Shown piece after piece: positions 18,323 to 27,345 of a DNA stretch of 64,000 nucleotides. Location: assembly GCF_900113965.1 (NCBI RefSeq), contig NZ_FORI01000002.1, positions 248,001 through 312,000 of the forward strand. The letters are read 5' to 3'. The first letter of the stretch is position 1, and the number at the start of each line of letters is the position of its first letter. The stretch is from Treponema bryantii (GTDB taxonomy: Bacteria; Spirochaetota; Spirochaetia; Treponematales; Treponemataceae). The notes under the pieces were generated by a model. The model searched no databases, was not told the origin of the DNA, and saw nothing but the letters and a program-made list of their open reading frames with translations. Position numbers and translations under genes: made by a program.

Positions 18323-20140
18323 ATGGCAAAGAAAAATGCTTATAAGAACATGTCCACCAAGAAAAAGTCTAGAAAACTTTTCTGGGGAACACTGGCACCT
18401 TTACTTACAGTAACAATCGTTTCCTGTACTTTTTTCTATGATATCTCACATAAAATCATAGAGTATTATATTGATGCCCAGCTTACAGGCACAATCGAAA
18501 AAATTAATTCAAGTGTACTTGAAAGACTTAATCCTGTTATGGTAAATATCGAGGATTTCTCAAATTTTGCAAGTCTTTCTGATGATACTCAGATTTATGT
18601 ACCGCTGGTTCAAACATTCCAGAAAAATCTTGAATATTCATCTGGTTTTTATTATTCATCAAAAAGATCAACCTTACAGGAAGGCAGCATATTTGTTCAT
18701 AACAGCGGCTGGACCCCACCTGCAGGTTATGATCAAACTACAAGAGAATGGTTTAAGTCTGCCATAAATAATCCGGGGCAGCTTGCATTCTCATCTCCAT
18801 TTATTGATGCAGATACAGGCGAACTGATTATTACAATTTCACATTCAGTAAATGACACAGAAGGAAACGTAAAAGGTATTGTTGCCTGTGATATTCTTCT
18901 TTCAAAACTAACATCACTTTTTGATAATACTTCAATTTCTAAAAACTCATCTGTAAATATGATTACTTCTGATGGTTACTATATTACAAACAAGGATTCT
19001 TCAAAAATCATGAAGAAAAAGTATTTCGATGAAACTCAATACAAAGGTGATCTTACAAAATGGATGAGGGGAACTCTCCAGACTTCAAAAGACAGAAAAA
19101 ACTATTTTGCAATTAGTAAAGTAGGACTTTCTCCATGGTATATTGTAATTGAAGGACCAGTTAGAGATTTTACAGGACAGCTTTCAAATACAATCATTAT
19201 TTTTGAACTTGCTTTAGCTGTCTTTAGTATTATTGCAGCCGTTTATAATATTTTTGTAATTAAGAAGATGAGAGAAGGCGAGCAGGAAATGGGAGCCGCT
19301 CTCTTTGAAGAAACTCAGAATCTTGTTGTCTCTGCAAAAGAAAATGCAGCCACAGCTCAAGATCAAAGTGCAGCAGTAAAAGAAATTGTTGCAACAATGG
19401 AAGACTCAAATGCACTTTCTGAAAGTATCTCTAAAAAGATTCAGGCAGTTTCAAAAGTTGCAGATAAAACATCTCGTGACGTTATTGACGGTGTAAATTC
19501 TATCGAAAAGAATGTTGCACAGCTTCATGCCATTTTTGATGCAAACCAGCAAACCATTGATGGAATGAAAATTCTCAGCGAAAGAATTGAAAGCATCTGG
19601 GACATTGTAACTTTGATTAACAATGTTGCAGACCAGGCAAAAATTATTGCTTTCAACGCCGAACTTGAAGCTTCCAGTGCAGGTGAAGCCGGTAAAAGTT
19701 TCCGTATTGTTGCCAATGAAATTCGTCGTCTTTCAGATGGCATTATCGATGGAACAAAAGAGATTAAAGAGCGTATTAATGAAATTCAACATTCTTCTGA
19801 CTCACTTATTCTTGCATCTGAAAGTGGAACTCAGAAAATCAACGAAGGTTATGAGAGCGCTAAAAATCTTGGAGAAATGTTTGATAGTATCAAGAACTCA
19901 GCAGAGATCACTGCATCCTCTGCGGGAGATATTACAGAAATTATTCAGCAGCAAACTACAGCCTCTGAACAGATTCTTATAGCACTTAAACAGATTTCTG
20001 CCGGTGTTGAAAACTTCACTGTTGCAACAGATTCAATTTCTGCATCATCAGAAAACATTCGTACAATGTCAGAAGCAATGAACAACAGTATGAAGAGTTC
20101 AGACCAGGAAGAAAACTCTGCAAAAAAGGAAAGAAAATAA
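18323..20140 (+). CDS. Divergent chemoreceptor (dCache sensor, MCP-like signalling domain)
   Basis: The 605-residue protein has TM helices near residues 22-45 and 290-313 enclosing a Cache-type sensor (GWTPPAGYDQTTREWF is typical of dCache). A long coiled coil follows. No clear HAMP domain is seen after the second TM. The signalling tip reads VADQAKIIAFNAELEASSAG with SFRIVANEIRRLSDG. This keeps the MCP frame but departs from the canonical QTNLLALNAAIEAARAGE. It is the first gene of a four-gene operon with CheW, a kinase-less CheA-like protein and a nucleotide cyclase, so it probably feeds that cyclase rather than the flagellar kinase. GGAG precedes the ATG. Confidence 0.88.
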   Translation: MAKKNAYKNMSTKKKSRKLFWGTLAPLLTVTIVSCTFFYDISHKIIEYYIDAQLTGTIEKINSSVLERLNPVMVNIEDFSNFASLSDDTQIYVPLVQTFQKNLEYSSGFYYSSKRSTLQEGSIFVHNSGWTPPAGYDQTTREWFKSAINNPGQLAFSSPFIDADTGELIITISHSVNDTEGNVKGIVACDILLSKLTSLFDNTSISKNSSVNMITSDGYYITNKDSSKIMKKKYFDETQYKGDLTKWMRGTLQTSKDRKNYFAISKVGLSPWYIVIEGPVRDFTGQLSNTIIIFELALAVFSIIAAVYNIFVIKKMREGEQEMGAALFEETQNLVVSAKENAATAQDQSAAVKEIVATMEDSNALSESISKKIQAVSKVADKTSRDVIDGVNSIEKNVAQLHAIFDANQQTIDGMKILSERIESIWDIVTLINNVADQAKIIAFNAELEASSAGEAGKSFRIVANEIRRLSDGIIDGTKEIKERINEIQHSSDSLILASESGTQKINEGYESAKNLGEMFDSIKNSAEITASSAGDITEIIQQQTTASEQILIALKQISAGVENFTVATDSISASSENIRTMSEAMNNSMKSSDQEENSAKKERK

Positions 20141-20144
20141 GCCT

Positions 20145-20600
20145 ATGGCTGAAGAAGATAAAAAACTTGAAGCACAACTTGAGCGGCTCTACAACGGAAA
20201 TGATACTTCTTATCTGATTTTCTCAATTCATTCTCAAAGATATGCTTTAAAGTCTTCTTTGATTCAGGAAATCATATATGATTCAAAAATTCATTTTATT
20301 CCGTTTACGCCAGACTACATAGAAGGAGTTCTTAATTGCCGTGGAATACCTTATACGGTTATCAATGTTTTGAAAATGGAAAAACAGGAAGATTCAGAAA
20401 TTAAAGAAAAAGTCTTTCTGCTTTTCAATCGTAGTGATGATCATTTTTGTATTCATATATCTAATATAGAAGTTTTTTATGAACCGGAACAGGATGATAT
20501 ATTTAAAGACAAGGTAAAGTATAAGCTTAAATATATTCCGTTCTTTGATGCAGATATTATTGAAAAAAATATCTGTAAGGATTTAGGAAAGCATGAGTGA
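20145..20600 (+). CDS. cheW: CheW-like coupling protein
   Basis: The 151-residue protein is a single CheW domain. It shows YLIFSIHSQRYAL, an EII motif, FIPFTPDYIEGVLNCRG (matching the family VPxAPxYVxGVxNxRG) and a following TVINV. It follows the receptor gene after 4 bases and overlaps the next gene by 8 bases. In this operon it most likely links the receptor tip to the CheW-domain protein downstream. Confidence 0.85.
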   Translation: MAEEDKKLEAQLERLYNGNDTSYLIFSIHSQRYALKSSLIQEIIYDSKIHFIPFTPDYIEGVLNCRGIPYTVINVLKMEKQEDSEIKEKVFLLFNRSDDHFCIHISNIEVFYEPEQDDIFKDKVKYKLKYIPFFDADIIEKNICKDLGKHE

Positions 20601-22155
20601 GTTATCAAATACAGTAAAATATTACCTCGAAGAAACCCGTTCTCTTATTTCCGATATCAGAAAAGCTCCGGAAGAATACCGTAAACATCTTCGAATTCTA
20701 AGTATGACAAAAGATAATTCTCATTTACTTGGTTATGAGAATATTTACAGATTATACAAAGCTCTTGAAGATATTTACAAAGCACTTCTTGATGATAAAC
20801 TTCTTTTTTCTAAAAACGTAAAGACTCTTATTATATTAGTTCTTGATGAAATAACTCTACTGTGTAATATGGTAGAAGCTTCTGAAGATATTGAAACATT
20901 AGATGTTCGTCCTTACGTTTTATATTGTGACAAAGCTGTCGCTGGTGAAATTTTTGAACCAAAGCATCTTTTAAAACTTGCTAAAACAAATTCAAAATCA
21001 TCTGGTAAAACAACCACAAGAAAAAAGCGTATTTCTGCAAAAGGTGAAGCAGAAGAGCAGAAAGATGAATTTCTTACAATCAATTCAAAAGCAATCGCAA
21101 GCGAAGTTACTCTTCATGAAGAGATGATTGCCCGTTCCTATATTATTAACAATCAGGTTTCAATGCTTAAAGCCGCTATTTCAGATAATGATATGCGCGG
21201 TATAAAAGAAGCTTACAAACTCCTTGCTAATGATACTCAGAACCTGCAGAACACTTTAAGAAACTCTCATGAAAATCTTGTTTCCTTAATTCAGGATGAT
21301 GCTTACTTAAAAAGTCATCAGACCTTCACAGGCTTTTTTGTTACAGCAAATGACAAGAAGTTTATGATTTCATCTCAGTACATTCATGACGTTATCTGTG
21401 AAAGCCCATTGAATTATGAAGTAGTGCAGAATCAGAAAGTTACCAACTATGTAATTGAAAGTGAAACAGGTAACAAAGATGATGCAGAAATAGAACAGAT
21501 TCCAGTTTATTCTCTTTCTTCACTATTCCCCGGCCAGAAAGCAAAATCGCTTAATGCCATGGATACAATTTTGATTGTAGATTATCAGACACAGAGAATT
21601 GGAATTATTGTTGATGCTGTTCAAAAATTTGTTTCTGTAATTAAACAGGATATGCCACCAGGATTTCATAATTTTACAGCTGTAACCGGTGTTGTCTTTG
21701 ATGAAAAATATGACATGATTCCAGTATTAAATATGCCCGAAATTATGAAACGATTCCGTTCTCTGCGTGGATATGATGTAAAAAAATTTGAAGCCAATAC
21801 TAAAAAACATATCAATAAAATTCTAATTGTTGATGATTCAGAAACAACCAGACAAATTGAACGAACAATCCTCATTGCAAATAACTTTACAGTTGATGAA
21901 GCGGTGGATGGAATTGATGCAATTGAAAAGATTAAGCAGAAGCAATTTGATCTGATTTTGTGTGACGATTATATGCCGCGTATGAACGGTAACTTATTCC
22001 TTGATAATGTTCGCCGTATGGAAAATTATAAAAATGTCCCTGTTGTTGTGATGGCAGACACACCTTTGGAAAAAGCAGATGCCTTTGTAAACAAAGCTGA
22101 TTTTTCCCGAGAATTCCTTATATCAACTTTAAAAAGGATGTTGAAAGATGAATAG
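20593..22155 (+). CDS. CheA-like scaffold without kinase core: degenerate HPt, CheW and receiver domains
   Basis: Residues 1-110 are helical and resemble a CheA P1/HPt domain, but the expected histidine position is Ser near 36 (SMTKDNSHLLGY). A basic linker follows near 130-150, then a helical stretch, then a CheW-like domain at about 240-395. The protein ends with a receiver at about 400-520. The receiver has VDDS near 412 and the Asp in ILCDDYMPRMNG near 456, but the usual Thr is Ala (VVMADT). No HATPase domain is present, so the protein cannot autophosphorylate. It overlaps cheW by 8 bases and the cyclase gene by 8 bases. It may be an array scaffold that passes receptor state to the cyclase. 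Confidence 0.8.
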   Translation: MSELSNTVKYYLEETRSLISDIRKAPEEYRKHLRILSMTKDNSHLLGYENIYRLYKALEDIYKALLDDKLLFSKNVKTLIILVLDEITLLCNMVEASEDIETLDVRPYVLYCDKAVAGEIFEPKHLLKLAKTNSKSSGKTTTRKKRISAKGEAEEQKDEFLTINSKAIASEVTLHEEMIARSYIINNQVSMLKAAISDNDMRGIKEAYKLLANDTQNLQNTLRNSHENLVSLIQDDAYLKSHQTFTGFFVTANDKKFMISSQYIHDVICESPLNYEVVQNQKVTNYVIESETGNKDDAEIEQIPVYSLSSLFPGQKAKSLNAMDTILIVDYQTQRIGIIVDAVQKFVSVIKQDMPPGFHNFTAVTGVVFDEKYDMIPVLNMPEIMKRFRSLRGYDVKKFEANTKKHINKILIVDDSETTRQIERTILIANNFTVDEAVDGIDAIEKIKQKQFDLILCDDYMPRMNGNLFLDNVRRMENYKNVPVVVMADTPLEKADAFVNKADFSREFLISTLKRMLKDE

Positions 22156-23947
22156 TAAAATTTTAATTCTTGAACCTTCAAAAACCACTCAATCTTTTTT
22201 GAATGATAAATTAAACAACACAAAATATACAGCCACTTTTGAAACAGACGGCTTAAAAATGTTGAACTTAATGTATACAACAAAGCCAGCCGCTGTATTA
22301 ATAAACGCTAAGAGTGTAAATCCAAGAACTTCAGAACTTGTTCGTCTTATTAAAAGTGTTGAAGCGTTAAAGAATATACCTCTGGCAATTTATGCAACCA
22401 GTGATTTTACATTTGAAAATGCTTACATGACAAATACAGGCGCTGACATTTTTATTCATCTTGAAACAGATTCACTTATAGAGCGTCTTGATGATTTAAT
22501 GCTTCTTGCAAAAAACAATCAGCTTTCCGGTGGCCCAATATTCTGCGATATTATGAAGAGTGGAATTGCAGAACGAATCTTCTCTTATATCAAAGATATT
22601 GGAGATCTGGGAACTCTTGCACAGAACTTTTTGAATCTTCTTACAGAGTTCTGTGAAATTCCTGCAGCATCTCTTTATCTTAGTGAAGAAGATGGAGCCG
22701 AAATCTTTTATATTACTGCTTCATCTTTTACAGAAACAGAAGTTAATGATTTTATAAAAGTCTGTACTTCGGAATTTGAAATGGTAGTTCCAGATACAAA
22801 TATTCTTCAGGTAACTCCACAGTGTCTGAAGACTCAGTATCCTATTGATAAATACCACACAGCTAGTATTCCGCTTTCTGCTTTCCAGACAATCAAACTT
22901 ATCAGTCAGGATGGAGGTAACATCGGTACTGTGAATGTTGTAAGGGAAGGGGCTTTTACAACTCATCAGCTGGACTTGCTTCAGTTCTGTACAATGCTTT
23001 TCAATTCACTTGTTGAAAACGCAATCACTCTTAAAAAGAAAATTAAGTTTGAAAAAAATATTCGCCGTGCATTCAGCCGCTTTGTTCCAGAACAGATTAT
23101 TGATGAACTTGTTGATGGTGCTGCTTCTTCAGACAAGGTTAGTGTAGGTGAAAAACGAGATGTTGCAATTTTATTCAGTGATATCCGTTCGTTTACAAGC
23201 ATTAGCGAATTGAATAAACCGGAAACTATTGTGGCCTTCTTAAACAGATATTTTACAACCATGTGTACAATCATCAAAAAACATGGTGGTACAATTGATA
23301 AGTTTATTGGTGATGCAATCATGGCTTTGTTTGGAGCACCGGTTAGTTATGAAGATAATGCCCGCCGGGCTCTTGCTGCAGCATATGAAATGAGAGAAGC
23401 ATTGCCTTCTGTTCCGCTTGAAGATCTTGTTCTGCCACCTGGAATGACTTTTAATATTGGTATTGGTATTCACTATGGAGATGTAATTGTAGGATCTATC
23501 GGTTCTTCTGATAAAACGGATTATTCAGTAATTGGTGATAACGTAAACCTTGCTTCACGAATGGAAGGACTTACAAAAACTTACGGTTCAATGATTCTTG
23601 TAACTGATGCAGTAAAGAAAGATATCTATAAAACAACTGGCGGTACAGATGGTTTTGAGTTCAGATATCTGGATGATGTAAAAGTTAAAGGTAAGGAAAA
23701 GGCTGTTCCAATATATGCAATTGACCGTAACCGTGAAGAGTTCTCTGAAGCTTACCGCGATTTCTATACTAAAGGCTTTGAATTATATAAAGAAGGAAAC
23801 TGGACACTTGCACGTGAATACTTTGAAAAGGCCGTTTCAGAAATTAATGATGATAAAGCAGCTAATTTAATGCTTGAGCGCTGTATAGAATTTGAAAAGA
23901 ATCCACCGGAAAACTGGGATGGAGCAATTACTTTCCATACAAAATAA
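22148..23947 (+). CDS. Class III adenylate/guanylate cyclase with pseudo-receiver and GAF-like region
   Basis: Residues 1-120 form a receiver-like fold in which the acidic pair is EPS and the phosphoacceptor is Asn (VLINAKS), so it cannot be phosphorylated normally. Residues 130-300 look like a GAF domain. The cyclase domain at about 330-510 keeps both metal aspartates (FSDIRSFT near 343, KFIGDAIMALFG near 387), the preceding substrate Lys that favours ATP, and Asn and Arg in VNLASRME near 467. The C-terminal tail has a TPR-like helical segment. It is probably an active adenylate cyclase controlled by the chemosensory proteins encoded immediately upstream. Confidence 0.88.
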   Translation: MNSKILILEPSKTTQSFLNDKLNNTKYTATFETDGLKMLNLMYTTKPAAVLINAKSVNPRTSELVRLIKSVEALKNIPLAIYATSDFTFENAYMTNTGADIFIHLETDSLIERLDDLMLLAKNNQLSGGPIFCDIMKSGIAERIFSYIKDIGDLGTLAQNFLNLLTEFCEIPAASLYLSEEDGAEIFYITASSFTETEVNDFIKVCTSEFEMVVPDTNILQVTPQCLKTQYPIDKYHTASIPLSAFQTIKLISQDGGNIGTVNVVREGAFTTHQLDLLQFCTMLFNSLVENAITLKKKIKFEKNIRRAFSRFVPEQIIDELVDGAASSDKVSVGEKRDVAILFSDIRSFTSISELNKPETIVAFLNRYFTTMCTIIKKHGGTIDKFIGDAIMALFGAPVSYEDNARRALAAAYEMREALPSVPLEDLVLPPGMTFNIGIGIHYGDVIVGSIGSSDKTDYSVIGDNVNLASRMEGLTKTYGSMILVTDAVKKDIYKTTGGTDGFEFRYLDDVKVKGKEKAVPIYAIDRNREEFSEAYRDFYTKGFELYKEGNWTLAREYFEKAVSEINDDKAANLMLERCIEFEKNPPENWDGAITFHTK

Positions 23948-23956
23948 AGGCTTGGT

Positions 23957-25879
23957 TTATTCTATCTCAAAAACTCCGCTGTCAATTTTTGCTTCAAGTT
24001 CTTCGAGCGAAACAGGTTTGCTGAATAAATAGCCCTGAAGTTTTTCACAGCCAATTTCTCTAAGAAAATCACAGGCTTCCTGAGTTTCTACACCTTCAGT
24101 TACTGTCTGCATTCCAAGGTCTTTCGCAAGATTTATAATGTTCTTAATGATAGGGCGAGCCTTTTCGTTATTCTCAAAGTTTGAAAGGAATTTCATATCA
24201 AGTTTAATTAAGTCAAAATCAAACTCTTTAAGAACATTTAATCCTGAATATCCTGAACCAAAGTCATCAAGCCATAAAGCATAATCCTGGGAACGGAAAC
24301 TCTTTAATTCTTCTTTAAGTTTAATATCATCTTCAGAGAGTGTACTTTCTGTAACTTCAATATGAATCATTGATTTATCAACATCATATTTTTTAAGACA
24401 GTTTTCAACTTCCTGCGCTAATTCAAGATAATCAAAATCCATGCGGGAAAAGTTTAGAGAAACCGGAAGAATTTTTCTTCCACGGTCAATTGCATTACGG
24501 ATATTTTTACAGACTTGTTTTACAACATACATATCAAGTCTGTGAATCTGATAATATTCTTCGAGAGTCTGAATAAAGTCTGCAGGGGAGAGGAAACCGA
24601 ACTGAGGATCTTCCCATCTTGCAAGTGCTTCAAGACCACACATCTTACCGTTAGAAGCATTAACTACAGGCTGATAGAAAACCTTAATGTATTCATTTTG
24701 AATCGCAGCATCAAAATTATTTATGATGTATTGCTTTTTCTGGAAATTCAAAGCCATGTTCTGGTCATAAAGACAGTAGGCAAGATTATAATGTTTTTTA
24801 ATTGTGTTACATGCATATCTTGCATGATCGCAGGCAATGAGCGGAAGTACTTCACGATTTATCGGCTTATAAGCACCAACTTTAATTCCAAGCTTAATAT
24901 CATAATCAAACTCCGAAACTCTTTTACAAATAGAAAGAACTTTGTCTTTGATTTTTACATCTTTTGTAAGTACAACAAAATTGTCATTAGAAAAGTGAGC
25001 GTGAATTGAATCTTCAAAAGTTTCTTTTAAGATATCAGCAAAGTTTTTTAAGAAAGTATTTCCTTCCCAAAATCCATATTTCTGATTAAGCATCTTAAAA
25101 TTTTCAATATCAAAATAAAGATAAATCAGGGTATTAATATCAACATCTTTTTTATTCATTATCTCCAGAGCCTGACCACGGAAATAATTCATGTTGGCAA
25201 TTCCGGTAACTTCATCACTAATTGAAAGTTTAAGAAGAATATCATGTGCCTGTTCAAGCTTTTCATCTTTTTTTGCTTCACTAAGCTTTTGTCTGTAAGC
25301 GTTAATTGCACTCAAAAGAATGATAATTAATACAATTGTAAGGTTTACTTTTGTTGCATATGACGCTGGAATCTGATGATTACAGATTGCAAAGAATATT
25401 CCATAAGAAGATCCAAGAAAAACAATGGAATAAAAAGGTCTCCATACAGTAAAGCAGAAAACCAGAATGGTCATTGTCATAAGGGTAATAAACTGTTCGC
25501 CCTTAAGATAATCCATATAAGAGATGTAAATACCAAAAGCAATTGATATGATGGAAAATACAAAACGGATTCCCCACCATACGGCTCTGTTTTGAACAAT
25601 CTTTTTTTGATGTAAAATTGAATAAATTAAAAGTACTACGGCAGATAAAAATAGAACAAAATAGCTTACAAGATGAGTTACAAGCCAGGATGTTGAGCGA
25701 TTTAAATCTCCAAGGTACTGGAAAAACAGGGTACTACAGATCATCCAGAATTCAAGTACTACAATGATTGAAGCTACATAAAAACTTGAACGAATATTTG
25801 AACGGTCAAAATATTCATTTGTATATTTTGTGAATTTCTCGATGCCTAAAAATTTCTTCAGTGAATCAAATCTGCCCAT
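23957..25879 (-). CDS. Membrane GGDEF-EAL protein, probable c-di-GMP phosphodiesterase
   Basis: The 640-residue protein starts with about six TM helices (residues 30-200). A GGDEF domain follows whose signature is FSNDNF, so cyclase activity should be lost. The EAL domain looks catalytically complete: GLEALARW, LNFSRMDF, IEVTES, WLDDFGSGYS, IKLDMKFL and EGVETQEA. The likely net function is c-di-GMP hydrolysis, possibly tuned by GTP binding to the degenerate GGDEF domain. It converges on the cyclase operon with only 9 bases between the stop codons. Confidence 0.88.
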   Translation of the reverse strand: MGRFDSLKKFLGIEKFTKYTNEYFDRSNIRSSFYVASIIVVLEFWMICSTLFFQYLGDLNRSTSWLVTHLVSYFVLFLSAVVLLIYSILHQKKIVQNRAVWWGIRFVFSIISIAFGIYISYMDYLKGEQFITLMTMTILVFCFTVWRPFYSIVFLGSSYGIFFAICNHQIPASYATKVNLTIVLIIILLSAINAYRQKLSEAKKDEKLEQAHDILLKLSISDEVTGIANMNYFRGQALEIMNKKDVDINTLIYLYFDIENFKMLNQKYGFWEGNTFLKNFADILKETFEDSIHAHFSNDNFVVLTKDVKIKDKVLSICKRVSEFDYDIKLGIKVGAYKPINREVLPLIACDHARYACNTIKKHYNLAYCLYDQNMALNFQKKQYIINNFDAAIQNEYIKVFYQPVVNASNGKMCGLEALARWEDPQFGFLSPADFIQTLEEYYQIHRLDMYVVKQVCKNIRNAIDRGRKILPVSLNFSRMDFDYLELAQEVENCLKKYDVDKSMIHIEVTESTLSEDDIKLKEELKSFRSQDYALWLDDFGSGYSGLNVLKEFDFDLIKLDMKFLSNFENNEKARPIIKNIINLAKDLGMQTVTEGVETQEACDFLREIGCEKLQGYLFSKPVSLEELEAKIDSGVFEIE

Positions 25880-25912
25880 ATTATATATAATTCTAAATCC
25901 AAGCTCTCAATA

Positions 25913-25941
25913 TTGCAAGTTAGAAAATCTAGGTTTATAAT
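25913..25941 (+). promoter_or_regulatory. Promoter of the rnf operon, probably leaderless
   Basis: TTGCAA-N17-TATAAT is a near-consensus promoter. Its -10 box ends nine bases before the rnfC ATG, and no ribosome-binding site is visible. Confidence 0.75.
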
Positions 25942-25950
25942 GGTAATATT

Positions 25951-27345
25951 ATGAGAGCAAAGACATTTCGGGGTGGAATTCATCCCAAAGAGTATAAGGA
26001 ACTGAGCAACCAGTGCCCTATAACTCCTGCGTTCCCAGCATCAAAAACCGTTACAATTCCGGTTACGATGGGTGGTGCGCCAAATCAACCGCTTGTAAAA
26101 GTTGGTGATGAAGTTGCGAAAGGACAGGTTATTGCCTCTGGTGAAGGCTTTATGAACTGTCCGGTTCATTCTTCCGTTTCTGGAAAAGTTAAAAAAATCC
26201 AAAATTGTCTGGTAACTGCAAATGGTACAGCACCTTGTATTATTATTGAAGCTGATGATGCAGGGCGCGAAGCATATCTTCCTGTATTAAATCCTTTTGA
26301 GACTACAAAAGAACAGGCTTTAGCACGTATTAAAGAAGCAGGTATTGTTGGTATGGGAGGAGCATCTTTCCCTGCCCATGTAAAACTTAATCCACCTGCT
26401 GATAAAATCATAGATTATGTTCTGGTAAATGCCGCAGAATGTGAACCTTATCTTACTTGTGATGAACGTACAATGGTTGAACAGCCGGCAAAGGTTATAG
26501 ATGGCCTTGCAATTGTTCTTCATATTGTAAACGGCGGTAAGGATGGTCAGGGACACGCAAAGGGTATTATTGTTCTTGAAGACAACAAGGCATATATTCT
26601 TCCATCACTTGAAAAGGAAATTGCTGCTGCGGGCTACAACGATAAAATGTCGGTTTGCCTGGTAAAGACAAAGTATCCTCAGGGTGCGGAAAAGTTTATA
26701 GTTTCAGCTGCAACGGGGCGCGAGATTCCTAGCGCAAAACTTCCTGCAGATGCGGGCTGTGTAATTTCTAACGTTGGTTCTGTATGTGCAATCAGTGATG
26801 CATTCAGATTGGGAATGCCTTTGATTGAAAGAGCGCTTACAATAAGTGGTGGCGCTGTAATTAAACCTGTAAATCTTAAAGTTCCAGTAGGAACTATTGT
26901 AAGTGATCTTATACCTTCATGTTTTGCCTTAAAAACAGAAGGAGCAGGGGTACCTGTAAAGATTATTTCGGGCGGTCCTATGATGGGCTTTGCAATGGTA
27001 TCTGCAGATTTCCCTGTTGCAAAAGGTACCAGCGGTGTTACATTCCTTACAGAAAAAGAAACCTTCCTTGAAGAAGAATCTCAGTGTATTTCCTGCGGTT
27101 CATGTGTTGCAAAATGTGCAATGCGACTTTCACCAGCTCTGATTGTTCGTGAACTTAAGGCTGGTAATATAGAAAAGGCTAAGAGTTTTGGTCTTATGGA
27201 TTGTATTGAATGCGGTTGTTGTGCCTTTGTTTGTCCTGCTAAGGTAAACCTTATTCAGAGAATCAGACTTGGTAAGGGAATTGTACGCCAGCAGATGGCA
27301 GAAGCAAAGGCTAAGGCTGCAGCAAAAGCTGAAGGAGGCAAGTGA
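25951..27345 (+). CDS. rnfC: Rnf complex subunit C (ferredoxin:NAD+ oxidoreductase)
   Basis: The 464-residue protein has the NADH/FMN-binding glycine motif GMGGASFPAHVKL near residue 130, NAAECEPYLT near 155, and two [4Fe-4S] motifs, CISCGSCVAKC near 375 and CIECGCCAFVCP near 414. RnfC is the peripheral NAD(H)-facing subunit of the Rnf complex, which couples ferredoxin oxidation to NAD+ reduction and ion pumping. It is first in a complete rnfCDGEAB operon. The tail is Ala/Lys-rich. Confidence 0.95.
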   Translation: MRAKTFRGGIHPKEYKELSNQCPITPAFPASKTVTIPVTMGGAPNQPLVKVGDEVAKGQVIASGEGFMNCPVHSSVSGKVKKIQNCLVTANGTAPCIIIEADDAGREAYLPVLNPFETTKEQALARIKEAGIVGMGGASFPAHVKLNPPADKIIDYVLVNAAECEPYLTCDERTMVEQPAKVIDGLAIVLHIVNGGKDGQGHAKGIIVLEDNKAYILPSLEKEIAAAGYNDKMSVCLVKTKYPQGAEKFIVSAATGREIPSAKLPADAGCVISNVGSVCAISDAFRLGMPLIERALTISGGAVIKPVNLKVPVGTIVSDLIPSCFALKTEGAGVPVKIISGGPMMGFAMVSADFPVAKGTSGVTFLTEKETFLEEESQCISCGSCVAKCAMRLSPALIVRELKAGNIEKAKSFGLMDCIECGCCAFVCPAKVNLIQRIRLGKGIVRQQMAEAKAKAAAKAEGGK

